Positions 54,801-64,000 of a DNA stretch of 64,000 bases are shown here, one piece after another (within the stretch, counting starts at the first letter, position 1; each line of letters opens with the position of its first letter). The notes below the pieces were generated by a model. The model ran no database searches. It had not been told where the DNA came from and saw nothing but the letters and a program-made list of their open reading frames with translations. The position numbers were made by a program, and so were the translations under genes. Source of the stretch: Cladocopium goreaui (lineage: Eukaryota; Sar; Dinophyceae; Suessiales; Symbiodiniaceae); contig CAMXCT020000446.1 in assembly GCA_947184155.2 (NCBI GenBank), positions 1,228,780-1,292,779 of the forward strand, written 5' to 3'.

Positions 54801-55482
54801 GGGGGGATTCCCAAAAACTTCAAACGTTGTCCAAATGGAGGTTTCGTAGATGGGGGGTGCCCCAAATCATCCAAAATTAGACAATTTTGGTATTGAAACC
54901 CATGGTTTTGGGGATCCCGTATTCCAAGAAACCCCCAAATATGACCAATTTTCAGGATTACAGCAATCAACAGATTCAAGGCACGAGTTCAGGGTCCCCA
55001 TCTTTTACATTTTTTTACTATCTACATTCACCCCGTACTTCTTGTTCGATCTGAGATAGCAGAATCTCATGGTGCAACTGCCTCAATAACTGGCTGCAGG
55101 GTGAAGGTCAAGGCATCCAAGTGCTTGGGCTTGACGTAAGCACGCAAGACTCCAGGAGTGTACTCGAAATACTCCTCATGCAGAAGCCTAGAATCTCAAC
55201 TGCATCAGCCTGGTGACTGAGTCGACTGCATTCGTTTTTCCCAAGGAACCTGAAACATCTGAAACTCATATATATATAATCATCAATAGATTTTTTTCAT
55301 CACCATTCATCACCATTCATCACCATTCATCACCATTCATCACCATTCATCACCATTCATCACCATTCATCACCCAGCCCATGAGGTCCTTAGCATCGAT
55401 GATGGTCACCAGGTAGTGGCTCCCCAAGTCGCGCCCCGCGGCCAGCCCTGAGAAGCTGCCGCCGATGATCAACACGCGGCGC
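50248..55482 (-). CDS. FAD/NAD(P)-dependent oxidoreductase (NDH-2/AIF-like), tandem copy B
   Basis: Eleven exons: 55482-55389, 55174-55082, 54773-54700, 54383-54344, 54184-54123, 53848-53796, 53323-53260, 52920-52740, 52595-52380, 51295-50845 and 50330-50248. Exon lengths equal those of copy A exactly, except that A's 114-nt exon 3 is split 74+40 by a B-only intron. Coding total 1,411 nt as in A. Protein motifs are the same (GGSFSGLAAG, VVGAGFIGVEWATE, AVGDCNYS, HLFGGGPRWGY). The exons I compared, from the middle and 3' part of the gene, are nearly identical to A. Introns mostly do not align, apart from the intron after the 216-nt exon, where B carries an 878-bp insertion. The start exon was not found. 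Confidence 0.8.
51491..52368. mobile_element. 878-bp insertion in an intron of copy B
   Basis: Comparison with the near-identical intron of copy A gives clean edges. A reads ATTACAAACT followed directly by GAAAAGAATTCT. In B these are separated by 878 bp, with ACT repeated at the right edge (a possible 3-bp target duplication). Near the ends, ACGAAAGCTAGC (about 51509) and GCTAGCTTTCGT (about 52353) are inverted copies. Inside are a GATGAG/GATGAC microsatellite (about 51757-52160) and G-rich sequence (52207-52270). The last 45 bp (TTGCTAAAGCAAGAGCAACT...) recur at 32321-32356. No ORF except repeat-derived poly-Asp/Met-Arg readings. Confidence 0.65.
54384..54699 (-). other. Copy-B-specific GC-AG intron
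   Basis: 316-bp intron interrupting a Lys-Pro pair (CTACAA before GCCCTT; CTGAG before GCCTATTTTC). Copy A has the same coding sequence uninterrupted. It contains a hairpin around 54515-54580, with CATCATGGTCCCCAAAAAGA and an inverted counterpart TCTTTTTGGGGATGACCATG. Confidence 0.75.
55301..55370. repeat. 10-bp tandem repeat, 7 copies
   Basis: (CACCATTCAT)7, perfect. It lies in the first intron of copy B adjacent to the donor of the FAD exon. Confidence 0.95.
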
Positions 55483-55499
55483 CTGGGCAGGGCCGGTAT

Positions 55500-57340
55500 T
55501 CATGGGAAGATCCTGGGAAAATGTGGGGGAAACATATAGGAAATCCCTATACATGGAGGTTTATCAGAAAACCAACTGTAAATTTTGGGGATGTTCGGCA
55601 TTGCCGTGTTTTAGTCTACTGAAGGGTGTGTCAAATGCGGAAATTCACTTTCCAGACTTGCTGGAACAATGCAGAAACTGGTGTTTGATCTGTTGAAGCC
55701 CACTTGGCAGTAGCCATCTGCTTCCGCAACCGATAAAATACACGGCCGCATTCTATGTACTATCTACACTCTCTGAAAAATAAAACTCGCAAATTACCTA
55801 CATTCGTAGATGTGTTCCCTCTTTCGAATGGGCTCAGAGATTACTCTGCATACATATATAAAAATAATATCACATACATACACACAAGCTGAAAACGTGG
55901 TTTTAAAAAAATATTTTAAAAAATGAATATTTTAGCATTATTGTTAACTTGATGTTATAGATCAGAACGCACAGCATAGGGACCTCTGCGGGTTCGTTCC
56001 ACACTGTCATTATCACCATCATCATCATCAACAACAACAACAAAGTTTACCGGGAGTGGGACTTTTATATTCCCAAATACCTGTGTGGATCTTCCCAATT
56101 GAATGTAAAGGTTCACGGGGGTGGGACTTATATATTATATATATTATATGGCAGTGTGTCAAAACCTTGTACCCCTGGTGAACATCAAAATAGCTGGTAA
56201 ATGGATGTTCATTCCCCTAAAAATGGTATTAATAGGTATTGATCCATACCCATATATATTCCCAAATACCTTAGTTGATCTTCCCAAGTCAAGAAGGGGG
56301 TGGGCGACACGGGGTTGTTTGCGCTAAGGACATACCAGGCTCCCCAGCTGCGAGGGAGGCATGGTGGCCGGGATTTTTTGCTCCAAGAATGGAGGTCTAA
56401 GCTTAAAGGACTGAGCCAAAATGAACAGCAGAAAAATTGATTCCCAGCGTTTGGGCAAATTACATCAGTTTCTGGAACTGGGAATAAGCCCTACTCGAAA
56501 ATTATCATTCTTGTATAATAATGTATATTAATGTGGTGATGGTGATGGTGATGGTGATGGTGAGGGTGAGGGTGATGATGATGATGATGATGATGACGAT
56601 GACGATGACGGTGACGGTGAGGATGATGATGATGATGATGATGATGATGGTGATGGTGATGGTGATGGTGATGGTGATGGTGATGGTGATCGTGATGGTG
56701 ATGGTGATGGTGATGGTGATGGTGATGGTGATGGTGATGGTGGTGATGGTGATGATGATGATGATGATGATGATGGATAAGATCATGTTAGGTCTCAATG
56801 GCCTCAAGACAGGGTCTTGAAGTTTGACGTTCTGCTCTGATGCGTAGGCTAGACATAGGACACCATGCACCCAAAAAATCTCACCATTCTACTTGATGGA
56901 CTCAATTGCTGCACAACGGCCAAAGCCATATATTTCCCATATATTCCCATATTTTACCATATTTTCCCACATATTTCCTATATATTCCAGAAAGCGCTCG
57001 CAACATTTGAAAATCGATGTCTAACTGCTGCGAAAAGGGTTGGTCTCGATGCCACTTAAGCTGCGGCATTCGGCTGGAAAAGTCTGATGATTCTTGTCGT
57101 CTGCCACAAGGCTGCTCAAAAAAAGCACAAGTTGCCAAGGTAAGCTAAGTCCTTCTTCATGCTTGGCAGCGTAAATTCCAACATGTTCCAACTTGATGTT
57201 TGAACAGTTTCTGTGTCCCATTCTATTGATTCTACTGGTCTTTCCAACAGGCCAAGAACATCAGCCACCATCTCCTTTGAGATACTGGTAGCCGCCCCGG
57301 CCGCCACTTAAAGACTTCGCTCCGCTCCTTTTCACTCGGG
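55500..57340. other. Spacer between copies B and C
   Basis: It should contain the 5' exon of copy B, but none is recognised. It holds a family-2 TIR element (56147-56256) and a (GATGGT)n/(GATGAT)n microsatellite (56530-56776). A stretch near 56409 (GAGCCAAAATG) resembles part of the dinoflagellate spliced leader in reverse but is too short to call. Confidence 0.4.
56147..56256. repeat. TIR element family 2, copy
   Basis: TATGGCAGTGTGTCAAAACC and ATTGATCCATACCCATATA termini; core TAGCTGGTAAATGGATGTTC. Closely similar to the 9089 copy. Confidence 0.85.
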
Positions 57341-57344
57341 CCGC

Positions 57345-59972
57345 TCAGTAGCCCCAACGGGGACCGCCACCCCAGAGGTGAATAGGTGTGTGGTGCACAA
57401 AGTACCAAATGCCTCTACCGATGATGCCATAGGCGCACTCATCGGTCCTGATGTCATTGGCTTGGCCATGCTGCGCCATGCTGGGAGGTGCGTATGGGAG
57501 CGTGCATGCAATTATGGGCCTGCCTCAAAATTCAGAGATACTCATGTGTCACATTTAGATTGGCTATCTTGAGGTATCCTCAATTTTGCAACCAACCCGA
57601 CATGATCTTTCCGGTGAAACTGATCCAAGCGTCTTAGTGGCCTCGATAAACTCCTTCTGCACAGCACACACCTGACCCCACACGCACATGAGGCCAGAGT
57701 TCTTGTGCCAGTTGGCCCCTGCCACGAAACACGCATCATCCGGACCCAGAGATGTGGCGAACATGCCTGCACCCCATGGCCAGTGCATGTTGGCAATCTG
57801 CAAGGTCCCACCGCAACGGGTCTTGGTCTTGCCCTCAAAGACCATCTTGTCAATTTTCTCAATGTTGGTGCAAGCTACGGTACACCTGGGAGCCATGCAC
57901 TGCAATGCAAAGGTGGAACGGTTCCAAGCGAAGTCAGTTTTAGAAGCTCAAGCTATAATTGCTTCTTTTTGACTTCTAACGTCTACGAAACTCCAAAACA
58001 TGAATTCTTCGAGATCTTCGAGTGTGGCTCCACACCACTTTCAAACCAGCGCCAAGTTGGATTTTGTTCCAATCTTTCCATAAGATCTATAGCCTTTTCA
58101 ACCAGCGTCCACCGAGCGCCGACCTAGCCATTAGATGCCAGCCAAGAGGCATCTCCTCACCAGGGTAGGAGATCTTAGGGATGGGAGGAATGGGCCAGTC
58201 ATCGGGTTTCTTGCCAGGCTCATCCACACAGGAGTAGTTGCAATCACCCACCGCGAAGATTCGAGGATAACCTAGGCGGCCACTGATGGCCGGCCACTTG
58301 GCGACCCAAGGTGTGGAACCAATGGAACCAATGGAACTGGGTCGTTTTATGGTCATCTTTCTACTAACTGAAGATAACTGTCTTGAGAGGTCAATATTTT
58401 CGAGCAGTATGGCTTGGGGCTGTGAACTTTTGAACAGCTTATTGACTTATTGAAGCAAAATGGAATGATTTGGCAAATGGCAATAAGTCTCCATGACCTT
58501 CGCGCAAATTATACATGTGTTTGGGAGGCTTGGGAGGCTTGCCACTGCTCCCGCCACGCAAGAAAATTTCAGACACACTTCTGCAGCATGGTAGCCTTTG
58601 TCATCCGTGCCCCATAGCTTTCCATCGCGGGTCTTCACAGACAGATTCATGTCCTGAGAATCACTGAGTCTGGCAGTCCTTGATACCCTGGCTCACGACT
58701 GTCAATCTATGTCAATGTTGGACACCGTCCATCGCATAAAACTGATGTACTCTGATGCATTTTCATTTGCTACATGCAAAAAAACACTCTGCCAAAATCT
58801 TCCGATCTGAGTCAGCTGCCATGAGTATCCAGCCACCACCACCAGGTCCCTTTTCACTCAGGGTGTCTTTGGGCATGAAATAGTTGGAGGCCTTGACACC
58901 GATGCAGACATACTCCTTGTCAGGCCGATCGGGGAGTTCGATGCTGGACCAAAAGTCCGAACTATTGGCATCGTATTTGGTGTTGTAGAACCTCGGCTGA
59001 GAGCATCGGAGCTGCATCTGGCATGCTTCCCAAAGAGAAAATGCCACAGATCTGCTCACCATGCTTGTCCGATCTTGCCGTTTTCCGGATCAACAAGGGG
59101 TCAGACAAAACTCCAAGGTGTGGGTTTGAGGCCTGGTTTCGCAACTCAAATCAACTATGAGTGCCTTGAAACTTGCCAGATGTTTTTTTGGGGTGCAGCG
59201 TCCTCACCAGCCAAGGATCTGCTTAATGCCAGCCCTTCTCATGTAGGCTTCCTTGCTGCACTTTCAGTTGGGGGTCCCTCTGTTTCTAGCTTGGTCTGAG
59301 TCTAAGTGAATCTTGCAACCACACAATCCATTGGAACTGGAAATTCCCCCTTCTTGGCAACAGATCTGTTTCAAACGTGGGATCCAGGAACCATGTCATA
59401 ATGATCATAATGCGTGTAGGCACCGTCAGAGCCGCGAAAAACGTTATAAGAAAACCATACAAATCCTTCATTGGAGACCAACCGTCAGCCGTTTCTAAAG
59501 CTAAGGCTGCGCCAGTGGAGAGAATTTCGCAAACCTTCAGCATCGATGGGTCCATCCATCACCAAGTCTCGCAATACTTGGCGGCATTCGCCGGCAAGGG
59601 GCCCAAGGGCTGCGGCAGAAAATCGATGATCGTCAATTTCAGCTTGGGAAAGAAGTGTTGAAGCTCAGTCACCCACCTGAGCAAGGGTCAAGATGGTCAA
59701 GTCCTCACGCCCGGTTTCCACCGAAAAAGCTGGAGACCTGGAAATTCTGGTGTTGCCATGTGTGCTCATGTACCAACCATGGTAAAAAGTTCCTCTATCA
59801 ACATGTCCTCAATAGTTATCAGCAGAGTGGGTCTTAGACTCTTCAAAAATGGACCCAACTTTGGGCAAACCAACATAGTCCGAAAGCACCAAGCTGCTCT
59901 ACGCCAATAAAACCAGCGCCCACCACCAGCACGGTCGCAGACTTGTCATGTAGGACCTTGATCTTGTTGTAC
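57345..59972 (-). CDS. FAD/NAD(P)-dependent oxidoreductase, tandem copy C (3' half in window)
   Basis: Eight exons: 59972-59898, 59676-59571, 59251-59220, 58991-58808, 58653-58596, 58271-58151, 57885-57634 and 57447-57345 (stop TGA). Lengths sum exactly to the matching exons of A/B (181, 216 and 534 nt), and every junction restores frame. It encodes VLVVGAGFIGVE + WVTELQHFFP, YVCIGVKASNYFM, RIFAVGDCNYS and HLWGGGPRWGY, clearly paralogous but more diverged. Five introns are unique to C (after GVE, KQ, KG, EEM and near TK). The A/B intron before the last 83 nt is absent. Exons for the FAD-binding N-terminal half are not found up to 61.1 kb, where a satellite begins: either they lie beyond the window or the gene is 5'-truncated. 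Confidence 0.75.
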
Positions 59973-60104
59973 CTGTAGTTTCCGAACGCTGTCCAAGAAC
60001 ATGGTAGAAAGTCATCATTCCAAGTTGTGACATCGGTTTTGTCATAAAATTGAGTCAATGTTTAGCGCAAGGACTTCCTTTCACAAAGACATTCACTATC
60101 CTTG

Positions 60105-60262
60105 GTTTCTTAGCAGATGCTTGGCCATAAGAATCAAAGTGTCAATCTCCCTCATCGAAACACTTCGGTAAATATGGCAACGTTCTGCCAGAAAATCTTC
60201 CCATTGGTTGCTGGTCACTGCAACATCCAAGAATTCCCTCACCAAGCCAATGTGCTGACTTT
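60105..60262 (-). CDS. Exon-like segment, minus strand, unknown product
   Basis: Reads GLVREFLDVAVTSNQWEDFL and AERCHIYRSVSMREIDTLIL, then MAKHLLRNQ and a stop. Helical, charged and protein-like. Not homologous by eye to the oxidoreductase. It could be the last exon of another gene. Confidence 0.3.
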
Positions 60263-61140
60263 GTTTTATTTTGAAGGCATTGATATTTGAAGGCCAAAGA
60301 AAAGGACTTGATCTTTTGGCGCATGTGTTGATGTTTTGTTTGCCCATGATAATAACAAACATATGTAATATACAGTATATCATCAGTAATAATACTATAC
60401 AATCATATACATATACATCTACATCTGTATATATATACATATATATATAATACATCGTTGATGCCAGCAGTTTTTTGAGAGTACGTTTTCACCACGACTA
60501 AAACTAGGTTTCCAAACCACGACAAAACCCGGCTGCGAACCACGACAAGGACCAAAGATTTTAAGCACGATTGGCAAACACATCATCGACTGTCTGCGTA
60601 GCCAGCAATCACACTCTTAATGAACTGGTTTCATTGTGTTTTAATCAATGAAATGCTTCATTACCAAAAAACAAACAACACAAACTACTATGAGAATATA
60701 TAATTACAAATATATATATATACCTTACTATATATGCATATTTACCAATTAAAAAAAAATAACCAAAACCACATCACGTGAAAACACTGCTGACTACCGC
60801 AGACGAGTCTGAAGTTGCGCATTGTTTTCCATTGCCAGTTGTGATGGATCTGTTTGGCATCAGTGATTGAATCCTGCTTGATGGTTACGTTTCACCTATC
60901 AATTAGCCAGCTGACCATTTTGGTCAAGTAGAAATCAACCCTAGAGGTTGAGAAAAGCGGAACAGACTGGTCACAAAATCGAAATATACAAACAGAAGCA
61001 GAAGCAACGTATGGATATAAATGTTGAATGCGAAAAGAAAAGGTTCATTGTCATTCTCAGGACATCAGCATGGAGTGAAATCAGCAAATCTTCTTCCGGT
61101 GGATGATTTTCTTCACCTGCGCCGACCAAAACTCTTTTCA
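60263..61140. other. Stretch with no supported gene
   Basis: Contains (TA)n near 60425-60447 and 60711-60723, and three spaced CCACGAC words (60494, 60518, 60541). No oxidoreductase exons recognised. Confidence 0.4.
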
Positions 61141-61159
61141 ACCCCAGGAGTCCGTAAGC

Positions 61160-64000
61160 TTACAGTGGAAGCCTTTTCCCCAAAATCCGGTACAAATCCG
61201 TAAACAATCCGGAAGCCTCCTCCCCAAAATCCGGTACAAATCCGTAAACAATCCGGAAGCGTCCTCCCCAAAATCCGGTACAAATCCGTAAACAATCCGG
61301 AAGCCTCCTCCCCAAAATCCGGTAAAAAAACCGTAAAAAATCCGGAAGCCTCCCCCCCAAAATCCGGTAAAAATCCGTAAACCATCCGGAAGCCTCCTCC
61401 CCAAAATCCGGTAAAAATCCGTAAACCATCCGGAAGCCTCCTCCCCAAAATCCGGTAAAAATCCGTAAACAATCCGGAAGCCTTCTCCCCACAATCCGGT
61501 ACAAATCCGTAAATAATCCGGAAGCCTCCTCCGCAAAATGCGGTAAAAAACCGTAAACAATCCGGAAGCCTCCTCCCCAAAATCCTGAAAATTCCGTAAA
61601 CAATGCGGCAGCCTCCTCCCCACAATCCGGTAAAATTCCGTAAGCAATCCGGAAGCCTCCTCCCCAAAATCTGGTAAAAATCCGTAAGCAATCCGGAAGC
61701 GTCCTCCGCAAAATGCGGTAAAAAACCGTAAGCAATCCGGAAGCCTCCTCCCCAAAATCCGGTACAAATCCGTAAACAATCCGGAAGCCTCCTTCCCAAA
61801 ATCCGGTACAAATCCGTAAACAATCCGTAAGCCTTCTCCTCAAAATCCGGTAAAGATCCGGACTCAATCCGGAAGCCTCCTCCCCAAAATCCGGTAAAAA
61901 TCGGTACACAATCCGGAAGCCTCCTCCCCAAAATCCGGTAACAATCCGTAAACAATCCGGAAGCCTCCTCCTCCAAAACCAGGTTAAAATCCGTAAACAA
62001 ACCGGAAGCCTTCTCCCCAAAATCCGGTAAAAATCCGTAAACAATCCGGAAGCCTCCTCCCCAAAATCCGGTAAAAATCCGTAAACAATTCGGAAGCATC
62101 CTCCCAGAAATCCGGCACAATCCGTAAACAATCCGGAAACCTCCTTCCCAAAATCCGGTAAAAATCCGTAAACAATCCGGAAGCCTCCTCCCCAAAATCC
62201 GGGAAAAAATTGGCAACAATGCGGAAACCTCCTCTCCAAAATCCGGTAAAAATCCGTAAACAATCCGGAAGCCTCCTCCGCACAATGCGGTAAAAATCCG
62301 TAAACAATCCGGAAGCCTCCTCCCCAAAATCCGGTAAAAATCCGTGAGCAATCCGGCAGCCTCCTCCCCAAAATCCGGTAAAATTCCGTAAGCAATCCGG
62401 AAGCCTCCTCCCCAAAATCCGGTAAAAATCCGCAAACAATCCGGAAGTCTCCTCCCCAAAATCCGGTCAAATTCCGTCAGCAATCCGGAAGCCTCCTCCC
62501 CAAAATCCGGTAAAAATCCGTAAACAATCCGGAAGCCCTCTCCCCAAAATCCGGTAAAAATTCGTACACAATCCGGAAGCCTCCTCCCCAAAATCCGGTA
62601 AAAATCCGTAAACAATCCGGAAGCCTCCTCCCCAAAATCCGGTAAAAATCCGTAAACAATCCGGAAGCCTCCTCCCCGAAATCCGGTAAAAATCCGTAAA
62701 CAATCCGGCAGCCTCCTCCCCAAAATCCGCTACATTCCGTGAGCAATCCGGAAGCCTCCTCCCCAAAATCCGGTAAAAAACCGTAAACAATCGGGAAGCC
62801 TTTTCCCCAAGGTCCGGTAAAAATCCGTAAACAATCCGGAAGCCTCCTCCCCAAAATCCGGTAAAAAACCGTAAACAATCCGGAAGCCTCCTCCCCAAAA
62901 TCCGGTACAAATCCATAAACAATCCGTAAGCCTCCTCCCCAAAATCCGGTAGAAATCCGGCCTTAATCCGGAAGCCTCCTCCACAAACTCCGGTAAAAAT
63001 CCGTACACAATCCGGAAGCATCCGGAAGCCTCCTCCCCAAAATCGTTTAAAAATCCGTAAACAATCGGGAAGCCTCCTTGCCAAAATCCGGTGCAAATCC
63101 GTAAGCAATCCGGACGCCTCCTTCCCAAAATCCGGAAAAAATTCGTAAACAATCCGGCAGCCTCCTCCCCAACAACCGGTAAAAATCCGGAAACAATCCG
63201 GATGCCTTCTCTCCAAATTCCGGTAAAAAACCGTAAACAATCCGGAAGCCTCCTCCCCAAATTCCGGTAAAAATCCGTAAACAATCCGGAAGCCTCATCC
63301 TCAAAATCCGGTTAAGATCCGTAAACAATCCGGAAGTCTCCTCCGCAAAATCCGGTCAAATTCCGTCAACAAACCGGAAGCCCTCTCCCCAAAATCCGGT
63401 AAAAATCCGTAAACAATCGGGAAGCCTTTTCCCCAAAATCCGGTACAAATCCGTAAACAATCCGGAAGCCTCCTCCCCAAAATCCGGTACAAATCCGTAA
63501 ACAATCCGGAAGCCTCCTTCCCAAAATCCGGTAAAAATCCGTAAACAATCCGGAAGCCTCCTCCCCAAAATCCGGTAAAAATCCGTAAACAATTCGGAAG
63601 CATCCTTCCAAAAATCCGGTACAATCCGTAAACAATCCGGAAACCTCCTTCCCAAAATCCGGTAAAAATCCGTAAACAATCCGGAAGCCTCCTCCCCAAA
63701 ATCCGGTAAAAATTCGTACACAATCCGGAAACCTCCTCTCCAAAATCCGGTAAAAATCCGTAAGCAATCCGGAAGCCTCCTCCGCACAATGCGGTAAAAA
63801 TCCGTAAACAATCCGGAAGCCTCCTCCCCAAAATCCGGTAAAAAACCGTAAACAATCCGGAAGCCTCCTCCCCAAAATCTGGTAAAAATCCGTAAAAAAT
63901 CCGGAAGTTCCTCAAATTCCGGTCAAATTCCGTCAGCAATCCGGAAGCGTCCTCCCCAAAAATCCGGTAAAAATCCGTAAACAAACCGGAAGCCTCCTCC
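61160..64000. repeat. 44-bp satellite array, about 64 units, runs off the right edge
   Basis: The unit starts AAAATCCGGTACAAATCCGT and ends GGAAGCCTCCTCCCC. Starts at 61182, 61226, 61270 and 61314 give an exact 44-bp period. Units differ by scattered substitutions and small indels. On the minus strand CGGAT recurs at 11-bp steps, so the unit looks like 4 x 11 bp. All three minus frames stay open for hundreds of codons (longest 536, 62723-61113) because the consensus unit has no stop in any of them. I do not call these genes. Confidence 0.95.

Noticed and set aside
56405-56420. Relic of the dinoflagellate spliced leader
   Set aside because: Only about 11 bases (GAGCCAAAATG) match in reverse orientation; too short to separate from chance.
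61113-62723. 536-codon minus-strand ORF and overlapping ORFs as genes
   Set aside because: The 44-bp satellite has no stop in any minus frame, so long ORFs arise automatically. Kept as a repeat and discussed in findings.

Overview
The window looks like nuclear DNA of a dinoflagellate, most likely a Suessiales/Symbiodiniaceae-type genome. The reasons are: (i) genes broken into many short exons whose introns start with GC or GA as often as GT and end in AG; (ii) an 11.6-kb LINE whose first ORF carries a cytosine-C5 DNA methyltransferase, an arrangement described for Symbiodinium; (iii) many short terminal-inverted-repeat (introner/MITE-like) elements in or beside introns; (iv) tandem gene copies on one strand. 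I see no bacterial-type operon, rRNA, tRNA or CRISPR array, and no intact dinoflagellate spliced leader. The species cannot be fixed from the sequence.

Layout. 1-18.6 kb: low gene density, with scattered exon-sized coding pieces on both strands, mainly minus. Recognisable ones are a BTB/POZ-type pair (about 12.26-10.59 kb), two EF-hand exons (18.25 and 15.8 kb) and a weak PEX11-like exon (8.9 kb). 18.66-30.35 kb: a minus-strand LINE with ORF1 (DNMT + proline-rich repeats + possible cysteine protease + coiled coil), then an endonuclease, then reverse transcriptase + zinc finger + RNase H. All three lie in one reading frame broken only by two TGA codons. 30.7-45.2 kb: more anonymous exons, mostly minus, among TIR elements and microsatellites. 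46.1-60 kb: three head-to-tail minus-strand copies (A, B, C) of an FAD/NAD(P)-dependent oxidoreductase of the NDH-2/AIF-like pyridine-nucleotide-disulphide family. 61.16-64.0 kb (running off the edge): a 44-bp satellite.

The best-supported host genes are the three oxidoreductase copies. I rebuilt their exons by hand: copies A and B have identical exon lengths (1,411 nt each), and copy C matches them exactly over its 931 nt. The intron sets nevertheless differ, so the cluster is a natural record of intron gain/loss. The LINE is the largest intact element and looks young, since its frame is maintained over about 11.5 kb. Exon boundaries elsewhere are tentative, and most of the anonymous exons have no assigned function.
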